A stretch of DNA of 64,000 bases from an uncultured Lachnospiraceae bacterium (GTDB lineage Bacteria; Bacillota; Clostridia; Lachnospirales; Lachnospiraceae), in contig CAMKEX010000001.1 of the NCBI GenBank assembly GCA_946411695.1, positions 1 through 64,000 on the forward strand, written 5' to 3'. Below, piece after piece: positions 1-9,567 of this stretch (its first letter is position 1; every line of letters begins with the position of its first letter). The position numbers and the translations under genes are program-made. The notes under the pieces are model-generated. The model was not told where the DNA came from. It searched no databases and worked only from the letters and a program-made list of their open reading frames with translations.

Positions 1-93
1 ACAACCGAAGGTTTTCGTTGTATATAGTCTAACTGGTTGGGAAAGTACTAATTAACTGCAAACAGATATTTTTTAACAAAATTGCGTTAGCGT

Positions 94-1224
94 TTAATTC
101 CGGCAGAGACCGCAGAAATTAGTTTTCAGGTCTGCCAGGGCTTTGAATCCGTATGCGGACTCTGCGCTGCGCACACCGCACAGGACGGCCTCGGAGGCAG
201 CCCATGCCGCCAGTGTGCCGACCGTGTCAATTCCCGCCATGAATGCTCCCCCGGTCTCCCCCTCAGGTGAGGCAGAGGGAACAGAAAGTGCTATGATACT
301 GTCCCCGTCTCCAGATGTATGGACAGGGAAAATGGATCTGGCAAAACCGTCATGGGCCATTGCTGCGATTTTGCAAAGCTGGGGTTTGCGGAAGGGGGCA
401 TTGGTAAATACAATTCCGATGGTCGTATTGAGCGCCGCTCTGGCGCCCTCGATCCGAAGCAGATGAGAGATCGTTTCCGTCCGGTCCAGAAGCCTGCCGT
501 CCTCTGCGTGGGCACCGGCAATCTTCCGTCCGTTCTTCCAGTCATAGATATCTCCGAAGGCATTGACTGCCACGATCGCGCCGACCATCAGATCTCCCCG
601 GCGAAGGACGCAGGAACCGATTCCGGATTTCATGGCATGTCCCTCTCCGGCATACTTGCCGATCGTCGCGCCGCAGCCGGCTCCGAAACAGCCGTCCCTG
701 TAATTGCCGCCATCCTCTTCCGCCTTCCTGCAGGCCGCATAGGCCATAGCCTGGTCGGGACGCACAGAGGGGTCTCCCACAGGCAGGTCGAAAATATCCA
801 CCTGTGCGACAAGGGGCACATGGATGCCGCGCACTTCTACACCGATCCCTTTTTCCTCAAGATAACGCATGACGCCGCCCGCGGCGTCAAGTCCGAAGGC
901 ACTGCCTCCCCCGAGAACAGCCGCATGGATACTCTGGGCTGTTGTGACCGGGTCCAGCAGTCCGGTCTCGCGGCAGGCCGGCCCGCCTCCTCCTATATGC
1001 AGTCCCGCTGCCATTCCGGCAGGATCCTCACACAAAAGGACCGTAATACCGGTCCCTCCCTGTGTATCCTCCATCTGCCCTACCCGGATCCCCGGGAAAG
1101 CAGAAAGCGGCACCTGTGTGATCTCGTAATCTCTCCCAGCTTCCGTTTCTGTCAAAATCTTTCTCCTGTTCTGATCAATCCTGATCGTTCTTCCACAGTT
1201 CCCGAAAACCGCCTGTACAGCCAT
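94..1224 (-). CDS. P1 family peptidase (DmpA/NylC-like N-terminal-nucleophile hydrolase)
   Basis: ORF with GGGSAFGLDAAGGVMRYLEE and ALNTTIGIVFTNA (putative autoprocessing Thr) motifs typical of the S58/P1 family. Confidence 0.85.
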   Translation of the reverse strand: MAVQAVFGNCGRTIRIDQNRRKILTETEAGRDYEITQVPLSAFPGIRVGQMEDTQGGTGITVLLCEDPAGMAAGLHIGGGGPACRETGLLDPVTTAQSIHAAVLGGGSAFGLDAAGGVMRYLEEKGIGVEVRGIHVPLVAQVDIFDLPVGDPSVRPDQAMAYAACRKAEEDGGNYRDGCFGAGCGATIGKYAGEGHAMKSGIGSCVLRRGDLMVGAIVAVNAFGDIYDWKNGRKIAGAHAEDGRLLDRTETISHLLRIEGARAALNTTIGIVFTNAPFRKPQLCKIAAMAHDGFARSIFPVHTSGDGDSIIALSVPSASPEGETGGAFMAGIDTVGTLAAWAASEAVLCGVRSAESAYGFKALADLKTNFCGLCRN

Positions 1225-1291
1225 GCACCCCCGCAGGGGCAGTGCAGTTGGTTCACAGGAACTGTCTGTTTTCCGTTTTCTGCGGTATATA

Positions 1292-2149
1292 TCAGTTCCC
1301 GGACCTTTTTTTCAGTTCTCGGAGCGCGATTACCGCTGCGCCCCTGGAAGCAAGGCAGGGTTCACTGACGAAGGACCGCCTGATCCAGGGAGTCACAAAA
1401 CGTGCGTTGCCGCCGGTCACAATGAGTGTCACCGGCCTTCCCAGCTGCTGCTCCACCCTGTCGGCCAGCCCTTCGATCATGGCTGCTGTCCCGACAATAG
1501 CCGAGGACATCATACAGCCGTCCGTATCGATCCCTATGAGACTTTCCTTCGGAACGGCGTGCGGTAACAGTTCAGGCAGCTGCGCGGTCCCGGTCCTGAG
1601 CGCGTGCAGAGATGTGCTCACGCCTGCTCCGATCATCCCTCCGAGGAAAACCGCAGATCCGTTCCCGTCTTCGGCCGGCCCGATCACATTGATGGTCGTC
1701 GCAGTCCCCAGATCCACTGTCATGGCAGGAAGCGGATGGCGGGCAGCCGCCCAGGCGGCATCGGCTATACGGTCCGTCCCGACCCTTTCCGGTGCCGGAA
1801 GCCGGTCAAAAGACAGGCCGCTGTCGCTTTTGCAGCTGATGACCACCGGGGTCAGCGCACAGATCTTCTCCGCGAGACAGACTGCTGCCGGAGTGGCTGC
1901 AGGCACCACGCTGGAGATCGCAACAGCCTCTGCGGCACTGCCGGACAAAAACGAGATGCCGTGTTGTCCCAGCAGCTGCTCTGCGGCACATAGAAACTTC
2001 TGCAGATCCTTCCCTGTTTCCGTGGACAGCCTGTCCTCAAACAGGACGGAAAAATCCGCTTTCTCCATGGCAGGATCTCCGCGCAGGGAGCAGCCTGCCA
2101 GACCGGTGAATTTGATGTTTGTATTTCCAATATCGATCACGAGAATCAA
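1292..2149 (-). CDS. coaX: Type III pantothenate kinase
   Basis: MILVIDIGNTNIKF N-terminus, GTDRIADA and VDLGTATTINVI motifs; adjacent to coaBC. Confidence 0.93.
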   Translation of the reverse strand: MILVIDIGNTNIKFTGLAGCSLRGDPAMEKADFSVLFEDRLSTETGKDLQKFLCAAEQLLGQHGISFLSGSAAEAVAISSVVPAATPAAVCLAEKICALTPVVISCKSDSGLSFDRLPAPERVGTDRIADAAWAAARHPLPAMTVDLGTATTINVIGPAEDGNGSAVFLGGMIGAGVSTSLHALRTGTAQLPELLPHAVPKESLIGIDTDGCMMSSAIVGTAAMIEGLADRVEQQLGRPVTLIVTGGNARFVTPWIRRSFVSEPCLASRGAAVIALRELKKRSGN

Positions 2150-2177
2150 GGTTCGTCCTCCCGTTCAGACCGGCCTC

Positions 2178-3419
2178 CTATTTTTCCTGCATGAAGCTGA
2201 TCTGATCCAAAATCCTAGCTGCGACATCCTCTTTGCTCATCAGGGGCAGTTCCTGAGCACCGTCCTTTGTGATCAGGGTAACGACATTGGTGTCGACGCC
2301 GAATCCGGCCCCCGCCGTGCGCAGGCTGTTGGCGACGATCATGTCAAGTTTCTTTTTGGTCAGCTTTTTGGAGGAATTTGCCAGAAGGTTCTCTGTCTCC
2401 ATGGAGAATCCGCATACAAAGAGGCCCGGATGGTGGTTTTCAGCCACCCAGCCCAGGATATCCTGCGTGCGTGCGAGAGGAATGGACATTCCGGTCTCCT
2501 CCGTGCCGGAAATGGGATTTCCTTCGCCGGAGATTCCCTTTTTGATCTTCTGATCCGCGACCTGTGCAGGTCTGTAATCGGCAACTGCAGCGGCCTTGAT
2601 CAGGATATCCGTGTCGGCGATCTCCTCGCGGATGGCTTCAAACATGTCTGCCGCCGAGGTAATATTCCTCTGCTTCACGAAGGGTGCTGCAGGAAGAGCG
2701 ACGGGGCCGGAGATCAGTGTGACATCCGCGCCGCGGAGCATGGCCTCGTGGGCGATGGCATATCCCATCTTGCCGCTGGAATGATTGGTGAGATAGCGGA
2801 CGGGGTCCAGGGCCTCCTGTGTGGGGCCCGCCGTGACCACGACTTTTTTGCCCTTCATGGGCTTGTCCAAAAAGGCAGTCTCGCGCTCGATCCACTGACA
2901 CAGCACTTCGGGCTCCGGCAGCTTTCCGCTGCCTGTATCTCCGCAGGCCAGGTAGCCGCTGGCGGAATCGATAATGGTGAAGCCGTATTTGCGCAGCAGG
3001 GCAATATTGTCCTGTGTGACGGGGTTCTCCAGCATGGCCGTATTCATGGAAGGCGCAACCAGCTTCCTGCACTTTGCTGCCAGGATGACCGTCGTGAGCA
3101 TGTCATCGGCGATGCCATGGGCCATCTTGGCAATGATATCCGCCGTGGCAGGAGCAACAAGAATGACATCTGCCTCTTTGGCGACAGAAATGTGGCGCAC
3201 ATCAAACTCAAACTCCCGGTCAAAAGTATCGACCATGCACTTGGAATTGGTCAGCGTCTCAAAGGTCAGGGGCGTGATGAATTTTGTCGCGTTTTCTGTC
3301 ATGATCACATGCACCTTTGCGCCCGCCTTGTGAAGGGCACTGGCAACATTGGCCATTTTATAAGCAGCAATCCCTCCCGTAATACCGAGCAGGACACATT
3401 TCCCTGTCAGATTTTTCAT
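2178..3419 (-). CDS. coaBC: Bifunctional phosphopantothenoylcysteine decarboxylase/phosphopantothenate-cysteine ligase
   Basis: MKNLTGKCVLLGITGGIAAYK start, PSMNTAM, VTAGPTQEALDPVRYLTNHSSGKMG motif; start trimmed from ORF 3470. Confidence 0.93.
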   Translation of the reverse strand: MKNLTGKCVLLGITGGIAAYKMANVASALHKAGAKVHVIMTENATKFITPLTFETLTNSKCMVDTFDREFEFDVRHISVAKEADVILVAPATADIIAKMAHGIADDMLTTVILAAKCRKLVAPSMNTAMLENPVTQDNIALLRKYGFTIIDSASGYLACGDTGSGKLPEPEVLCQWIERETAFLDKPMKGKKVVVTAGPTQEALDPVRYLTNHSSGKMGYAIAHEAMLRGADVTLISGPVALPAAPFVKQRNITSAADMFEAIREEIADTDILIKAAAVADYRPAQVADQKIKKGISGEGNPISGTEETGMSIPLARTQDILGWVAENHHPGLFVCGFSMETENLLANSSKKLTKKKLDMIVANSLRTAGAGFGVDTNVVTLITKDGAQELPLMSKEDVAARILDQISFMQEK

Positions 3420-3524
3420 AATGTGTTTTCTCCTGATTGAATACCTGGTCAGATACCGTCTCTCATCCATGTGCTGCCTGAACCCGGGAACCGTGTGTTC
3501 CGGAACGGCAGCACAGATATTGTA

Positions 3525-4985
3525 TCAGTAATGACGGACAACTTCAAACCGCTCGAGTTCGTAGTTCTCCTCGTCCGTGTCAAGGCCGGCTTTCTGCAGG
3601 GCGATCCCGATCTGCTCCTCCACGGTATCCACTCCGTCGAGATTGGGCAGCAAAAGACCTCTGCGGCGTCCCTTTGAGACAATGACACCATAGCGCTTTA
3701 CATCCAATTGGTCGGGAGAAGAGATTTTTTCCGTCTCTCCAAGGACATCCACCGTGATCTCCAGCTCGTCCAGTTCCGAGGGGCGGATGGCGGAAAAGCG
3801 GGGGTCTTTGGTCGAGGCGCTCACGGCGTTCTGGGCGATCTCCCGGGCTATGCTGCTGCAGGTGGGCGAGATCGTGCCGATGCAGCCGCGAAGACTGCCG
3901 TTCTTGTGGATGGATACAAAGACGCCTGCCCGTCGGTAGAGAAGCTCGCGCTGAGCGGCCATGATCCCGGCAGGGTCCATGTCCATGTCTGCCCCCTCGG
4001 TCCTGATCAGCTCCGCGATATCCTTGTCGGGGAGTCTTCTTCCAGAGCGGACAGCGGATTCAACGCCCGCACGCGCCAGGCGCACATACAAATCTTCCTT
4101 ACTCCGCGCCTGAGCCAGTTTCATTTTCCTTTTTTCCGACCAGTTATGCAAAAAATGCCGCATTTCATCCTGTCCTGTGACCTGATAGATACAAACTCCG
4201 TAACCGACGCCGAAGGTTCCCTGGTGTGAAAGCCTGCTGACTCGGAGGGATTTTCCGTCCAGGGCTCCCGCCATCATGACAAAACTGCGGTGACCGCACT
4301 CGGCGGCCCGGTCGCAGAAAGATTCGTCAAAATCGAGAAGCTCGTCAAACTGCGCCCTGCCCATGACATCCATGATGCGCTCGTCATAGACCGGCCCGCT
4401 GGGATCAAAGCCGTAGGGGCCGTCCTCCCTGAGTTTATGCGAGAGATCTCCGCTGGCAATAAACACGACCCGTCTGTCAAGGCGTTCCGCGGCTTCCCGG
4501 ATCTTGAGCCCCATCCTGTAATGATCTGCCAGGGGAAGTCCGGACAGGCCGATGCGTACGACCCTGCAGCCCGGCCGCTCCAGGTACTGGTTGAGGAAAT
4601 ACAGGGGGATCATGGTTCCATGGTCCAGCTGCGGATCCCTCTCTCCCATGGTGCCGCCCGGGAATTCGTCGCGGTCGCACAGTCCGCACAGAGTGTGGAC
4701 AAATTCATAGTCGTAATCCGCATGAATATACACATTGCGGGCACGGAAGCGGCGGAAATCGCCCTCCGCCTCGACGCCGGGGGAAATATGGAAATAATCA
4801 CCGTACATTACACTGTGGGGAGAAGCGATCACAACTGTCTCCGGCTTTAAAGAGGCGGTAAAAGCCATGGCCGTCCTGTATGCATCTGCTGTCTCCTGAA
4901 TCTTTTTCTCCTCGCCGCGTCCGATCTCCGGAAGGATGATCGGAGGATGCGGCACCATCACGGCACCGATCACTGCCATTTTCAT
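3525..4985 (-). CDS. AmmeMemoRadiSam system fusion protein: N-terminal Memo/LigB-like domain plus C-terminal AMMECR1 domain
   Basis: VPHPPIILPEIGRGEE (Memo-like) and GVFVSIHKNGSLRGCIGTISPT (AMMECR1 signature) in one ORF, next to the rSAM partner. Confidence 0.88.
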   Translation of the reverse strand: MKMAVIGAVMVPHPPIILPEIGRGEEKKIQETADAYRTAMAFTASLKPETVVIASPHSVMYGDYFHISPGVEAEGDFRRFRARNVYIHADYDYEFVHTLCGLCDRDEFPGGTMGERDPQLDHGTMIPLYFLNQYLERPGCRVVRIGLSGLPLADHYRMGLKIREAAERLDRRVVFIASGDLSHKLREDGPYGFDPSGPVYDERIMDVMGRAQFDELLDFDESFCDRAAECGHRSFVMMAGALDGKSLRVSRLSHQGTFGVGYGVCIYQVTGQDEMRHFLHNWSEKRKMKLAQARSKEDLYVRLARAGVESAVRSGRRLPDKDIAELIRTEGADMDMDPAGIMAAQRELLYRRAGVFVSIHKNGSLRGCIGTISPTCSSIAREIAQNAVSASTKDPRFSAIRPSELDELEITVDVLGETEKISSPDQLDVKRYGVIVSKGRRRGLLLPNLDGVDTVEEQIGIALQKAGLDTDEENYELERFEVVRHY

Positions 4986-5003
4986 TTCCTCCTCTGGTCC
5001 ATA

Positions 5004-5115
5004 TATTGATTAGGTCCCTTTATTGATCCGTCCTGTTATTGATATGTTCTGTTATTGATCCGTCCTGTTATTGATCTGTCCCGTTATTGTTCCATCCTGT
5101 CATTGCTGTTTTTGA
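5004..5115. repeat. Imperfect 16-bp tandem repeat, consensus TTATTGATCCGTCCTG, about 6-7 units
   Basis: Units read at 5004, 5020, 5036, 5052, 5068, 5084, 5100; the 5020 and 5052 copies are identical. Confidence 0.9.
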
Positions 5116-5137
5116 TCCACAAACCCGTATCCGCCTG

Positions 5138-6001
5138 TCAGCAGTTCCCGGTGTAGACATAGTCCAGCTTCTCCCGTGCCGCCTGCGCAAGCCGGTAGAC
5201 TGTCTTCACCGGTGTTGCGGGGGCCGTCCACCTGTATCTGGGAAAATAGCGGGATACATGAAGCGGGATGCTCCGGCCCTCTCCGCCCCGCAGAGAAGCG
5301 ATCCACTCTGCCATCCGCCTTATCTCCTCTTCACTGTCGTTTTTTTCCGGTATGATGAGTTTGGTCAGTTCAAGATGACATCCGTCCGCGGCGGTCCTGA
5401 TAAAATCCATGACCATCTCCAGATCTCCGCCGACAAAATCCCGGTAAAATTCCGGTGTGAATCCCTTGAGGTCAATGTTCATGGCATCGATGTGGGGCAG
5501 GATTTCCTGCAGGATTTCCTGTGAAGCCATCCCGTTGGAGACCAGGACCGTCTTCATACCATAGCGGTGGAAGAGCTGCGCTGTGTCACGGACAAACTCC
5601 CACCCCACAAGCGGTTCATTGTAGGTAAAGGCGATCCCTATATTGCCCCGCTCCCGCAGGTCCAGTGCCAGGTCGCAGAGTTCCTGAGGTGTATACTCTG
5701 CCGTTTCGAGTACCTGTTTTTTCTTCCCGTCACGATAGGACAGGGAGATCTCATGGTTCTGACAGAAGGGACAGCGCAGACTGCAGCCGTAACTGCCGAC
5801 GGACAGGATCATGCTGCCGGGATAAAACCGTGAGAGGGGCTTTTTCTCGATCGGATCCAGAGCAAGGGCAGTCAGCTTCCCGTAATTGGAGGCGTATATG
5901 ACCCCCTTTATATTTTGCCGTGCGCCGCAGGCACCGGTTTTACCTTCCTCCAGGCTGCAGTGATGGCAGCAGACATTACATGTGGTTTTCATGGTGGTCA
6001 C
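5138..6001 (-). CDS. AmmeMemoRadiSam system radical SAM enzyme
   Basis: SYGCSLRCPFCQNHEIS (CxxxCxxC variant), AFTYNEPLVGWEF, VSNGMAS; N-terminal CNVCCHHCSLEEGKTGACGAR. Confidence 0.9.
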   Translation of the reverse strand: MTTMKTTCNVCCHHCSLEEGKTGACGARQNIKGVIYASNYGKLTALALDPIEKKPLSRFYPGSMILSVGSYGCSLRCPFCQNHEISLSYRDGKKKQVLETAEYTPQELCDLALDLRERGNIGIAFTYNEPLVGWEFVRDTAQLFHRYGMKTVLVSNGMASQEILQEILPHIDAMNIDLKGFTPEFYRDFVGGDLEMVMDFIRTAADGCHLELTKLIIPEKNDSEEEIRRMAEWIASLRGGEGRSIPLHVSRYFPRYRWTAPATPVKTVYRLAQAAREKLDYVYTGNC

Positions 6002-6096
6002 TCCGCCTCTCCTTTGTTATTTGATAGAATTATAGCAGAAAAAGCGGGCGCTGTGCTGATTGCTGCACAGGCCCGCTCTCATTTTGATAAACTCCT

Positions 6097-6729
6097 TTAG
6101 TGCCAGAAGCTGTCCTCGCCGACCTGCTTCTTGCTGCTGCTCTTCTTGCTGCTCTTTTTCTTGCTGCTGCTCTTTTTCTTGCTGCTTGAACTCCCCGAAC
6201 TCTTTTTCTGGACAACAGCGTGGGCTGTAAATTGTCCGGCACGTTCAAAGACAGGATCTGTTTTTGCTTCTACTTCAGCAGATGCGGCTGTTTCATCCGC
6301 GTCAGAGGCTTTTTCATTGTCACCGGCGGCGGCAGCTGCAGTATTTCCTGCCGCGGAGGCGGCTTCCCCGGTCCCGCCGGCGTCAGCGGCAGCAGCCGCA
6401 GTATCTCCGGCTGCGGCAGTTTCTCCGGTCCCCCCGGCTGCGGCGGCAGCAGCTGCAGTATCTCCGGCTGCGGAAGTCCTTGCCTCCGTCTCCTGAACTG
6501 CTGCTGCGGATGCGCCCGAATCGGATCCTTCCTGTCCAGCCGCATACTGTTCAGACCGGACAGATGTTCCGTCCGCCGCAGAATCGCCGGAGACATCCGC
6601 GCTTTTACCGTTACAGGCAGTAAGCGTCAGTACCAGCGCCATGCAGATGCCCAGGATCCCCGTCATCCCCGCAATTTGAGGTTTATCGGACGATTTACCC
6701 ATAGTTCCTCCGTCTATTTCACTGTGCAT
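6097..6729 (-). CDS. Putative lipoprotein with Ala/Gly-rich repeats and a poly-Ser/Lys C-terminal tail
   Basis: ALVLTLTACNGK lipobox-like motif; repeats of GGTGEAAAAGDTAAAAA; tail SSSSKKKSSSKKKSSKKSSSKKQ. Confidence 0.65.
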   Translation of the reverse strand: MHSEIDGGTMGKSSDKPQIAGMTGILGICMALVLTLTACNGKSADVSGDSAADGTSVRSEQYAAGQEGSDSGASAAAVQETEARTSAAGDTAAAAAAAGGTGETAAAGDTAAAAADAGGTGEAASAAGNTAAAAAGDNEKASDADETAASAEVEAKTDPVFERAGQFTAHAVVQKKSSGSSSSKKKSSSKKKSSKKSSSKKQVGEDSFWH

Positions 6730-6916
6730 TCAAAAACAAAAAATGTTACAATTGCAGTGCCGGTCCGCACAAGCCCGGTTTTATCTTCAGCAGCTGAGCA
6801 GTGCCGGAAATACGTTCTATTCAAAACCAAATTCAATTAATACTATACACCAGCAGGAGTTTTCTGTAATCCCTTTTTTCTATTATTCCGTTTTTTTCCA
6901 AGAGGTCACATGATCT

Positions 6917-8320
6917 ATGTCCGATAACGATCACAGCAGGAAAAATGACCGCAGTATGGCAGTCTTTGAATCCGCCCCCATCCCTGCGGCGGTCATGACA
7001 CTGGCAGTCCCCACGATCATCACCCAGCTCATCAATATTGTCTATAATTTTGCGGACACATGGTATGTCGGCAGGACCGGGAGCGCCGCCATGGTCGCAG
7101 CCCTCTCCGTCTCCATGCCGGTCTTTGTACTGATGGCTGCCATCGCGAATCTGTTCGGCATCGGCGGTGCAAGCGTCATTTCCCGCGCTCTCGGACGCAT
7201 GGATATCCGCTACGCGAGAAAAGCCTTTTCCTTCTGTTTCTATGGGGGGATCGCCGCCGCTGTCCTGTTCGGACTGCTGATCGCAGTCTTCCGAAGCAGG
7301 CTGATCCCTGTCATCGGCGGAGATCAGGCTTCCGGCCCGTATATTTATGACTACATGTTCTGGACCATGATCGCAGGATCGATCCCGACCGTCGGCAATG
7401 TCCTGTGCGGTCATCTGGTCCGGTCGGTCGGCGCGGCAAAGGAAGCCGGAGTCGGAATGTCCATGGGAGGTGTCCTCAACATTATCCTGGATCCGCTCTT
7501 TATGTTCGTCATCCTTCCGCCGGGCAATGAAGTCACAGGCGCAGCCATCGCCACCTGCCTGTCCAACACATCGGCGCTCCTCTATTTCCTTGTCTATCTG
7601 TATAGGCACAGGAGACATCCCGTGCTCTCCCTCTCTCCGTCCGACTTTACTTTAGGGGAAGAGATTCCGGCAAATGTCATCTCCATCGGCGTTCCTGCAG
7701 CCCTCGCCACCAGCATGGCCATGCTCTCCAACATGGCTGCCAATTCCCTGGTGAGCGAATATGGAAGCGCAGCCGTCGCAGGAATGGGCGTCGCCAAAAA
7801 GATCAACATGCTGGCCTTCAATACTACCATGGGCCTCACCCAGGGTGTCCTGCCTCTTCTTGGATACAGTTTCGGCGCCCGCAATTATGACCGTCTGAAA
7901 AAATCCATTCTCTTTACGGGGGCAGCGGCACTTATCTTCAACCTGCTGTGCACGGTCGCTTTCCGAACATTCGCCGCCGGCCTGGTCTCCTTTTTTATCG
8001 CAGAAGAAGCCTCTGTCAATTTCGGCAGCGCCTTTCTGCGTGTCATCGCGCTGGCAACGCCGTTGGCATCCATCGTCTATCTGACAAATACAGTCTTCCA
8101 GGCAGCAGGCCGGAGATTCAGTTCCTTCCTCCTGTCCATCCTGCGCAAAGGCTGCATGGACATCCCTCTCATGTTTCTGTTCAAGTCCCTGATGGGAATG
8201 TACGGTATTGTATGGGCCACCCCCACGGCGGAGATCGGCTCCATCCTGGTCGCAGTCTTTCTCATCCGGCTCATGGTAGGCGACATCCGGCGCGAAGAGA
8301 ATACGGCTTACAGCAGATAG
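6917..8320 (+). CDS. MATE family efflux transporter
   Basis: 12-TM type protein with VPTIITQLINIVYNFADTWYVGR and GIGGASVISRALGR. Confidence 0.92.
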   Translation: MSDNDHSRKNDRSMAVFESAPIPAAVMTLAVPTIITQLINIVYNFADTWYVGRTGSAAMVAALSVSMPVFVLMAAIANLFGIGGASVISRALGRMDIRYARKAFSFCFYGGIAAAVLFGLLIAVFRSRLIPVIGGDQASGPYIYDYMFWTMIAGSIPTVGNVLCGHLVRSVGAAKEAGVGMSMGGVLNIILDPLFMFVILPPGNEVTGAAIATCLSNTSALLYFLVYLYRHRRHPVLSLSPSDFTLGEEIPANVISIGVPAALATSMAMLSNMAANSLVSEYGSAAVAGMGVAKKINMLAFNTTMGLTQGVLPLLGYSFGARNYDRLKKSILFTGAAALIFNLLCTVAFRTFAAGLVSFFIAEEASVNFGSAFLRVIALATPLASIVYLTNTVFQAAGRRFSSFLLSILRKGCMDIPLMFLFKSLMGMYGIVWATPTAEIGSILVAVFLIRLMVGDIRREENTAYSR

Positions 8321-9567
8321 TCCGACATCACATAATTACTGACATCGGTTCCTTTTTCCGTGAGACAGAAACCTTCTTCTGTTTCCTCCAGGAGTCCCTG
8401 TGCGATGTGTCTGCGGATCAGACTTCCGTAGACTTCCTCCAATGTCCTGCCGAAGCGCTCCTGAAATACCGCCGCGCTGACACCGGCTGTCATCCGCAGC
8501 CCCAGGAACATGAATTCCTCCATCTTCTCTTCTTCAGTCAGCGTGCGGACGTCGGTGCGGACCGGCTGGGACAAAGCTTCCGTATAGGAATTGATATCCG
8601 CGATATTGGAAAAGCGGGTGCCGTTTACGTAAGAGGCAGCACCGGCTCCCAGCCCCAGATAGGGATGTCCCGTCCAATAGCCGCTGTTATGGCGGCATTC
8701 CCGTCCGGGCAGGGCGTAATTGGAGATTTCATAACGGGCATAGCCGTGCCGCGCCAGAAATTCCCGGGTATAGTGATACATTTTCCGGTCGGTCTCCTCG
8801 TCCGGCAGGGGCGCCAGCTTTCCCGCCTCATAGAGGTCGCAAAACGGCGTTCCGGGCTCAATGATCAGACTGTAGGCGGAGATATGTTCCGGCTTCCATT
8901 CAGCTGCCAGGCGCAGTGACTCCGCCCAGCTCTCAAAGCTCTGTCCCGGCAGGGCGCTCATCAGGTCGATGTTGATATTGTCAAAACCTGCCGCCCTCGC
9001 GGCATCAAATGCTTCTTTTGCCTCCCTGACCGTATGGATCCTTCCCAGAAGACGGAGTTCCTCGTCATGCATGGACTGAACACCCATCGAAAGCCGGTTG
9101 ATCCCGGCTTTTTTGAATTCCAGGATCTTTTCGGCATCCGCTGTTCTGGGATTCATCTCCAGGCTGATCTCCGCATGCGGAAGGATGTCAAATCTCTCCC
9201 TGAGTGCCTCCATAATGCGGCCGATCTGTTCCCCTGACAGAATAGAGGGCGTTCCGCCGCCGAAAAAAACAGTGTCCGCAGGTGTACCCGAGGGACATTC
9301 CAGCTGCGACTGTATTTCCCTGATCAGAGCACGGACATATTTCTCCTGCTCCTCCCGGGGCCGGGCAGCAGACAGAAAATCGCAGTAACGGCACTTGCGC
9401 AGGCAGAAGGGTATATGGATATACAGGGAAATCGAATTAGTGCCGGAGAGATCTTCTCTCCGGCACTTTCTGTTCACAATCTGATTCCCTGTCTGATGGA
9501 TCCGTGTCATTGCATCTCCCATCTTCATATCAGGACGAATATTACTGTGTATCCAGCTTGAGGACAT
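8308..9567 (-). CDS. hemW: Radical SAM family heme chaperone HemW
   Basis: [36 protein letters not shown]; start codon uncertain (the ORF overlaps the lepA 3' end). Confidence 0.88.
   Translation of the reverse strand: MSSSWIHSNIRPDMKMGDAMTRIHQTGNQIVNRKCRREDLSGTNSISLYIHIPFCLRKCRYCDFLSAARPREEQEKYVRALIREIQSQLECPSGTPADTVFFGGGTPSILSGEQIGRIMEALRERFDILPHAEISLEMNPRTADAEKILEFKKAGINRLSMGVQSMHDEELRLLGRIHTVREAKEAFDAARAAGFDNINIDLMSALPGQSFESWAESLRLAAEWKPEHISAYSLIIEPGTPFCDLYEAGKLAPLPDEETDRKMYHYTREFLARHGYARYEISNYALPGRECRHNSGYWTGHPYLGLGAGAASYVNGTRFSNIADINSYTEALSQPVRTDVRTLTEEEKMEEFMFLGLRMTAGVSAAVFQERFGRTLEEVYGSLIRRHIAQGLLEETEEGFCLTEKGTDVSNYVMSDYLL
9440..9466. other. Perfect 12-bp inverted repeat with 3-nt loop inside the hemW 5' region
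   Basis: GTGCCGGAGAGA-TCT-TCTCTCCGGCAC read directly. Confidence 0.9.

Noticed and set aside
1242-3440. 732-aa plus-strand ORF over coaX/coaBC
   Set aside because: Antisense to two well-recognised genes; no family motifs; spurious.
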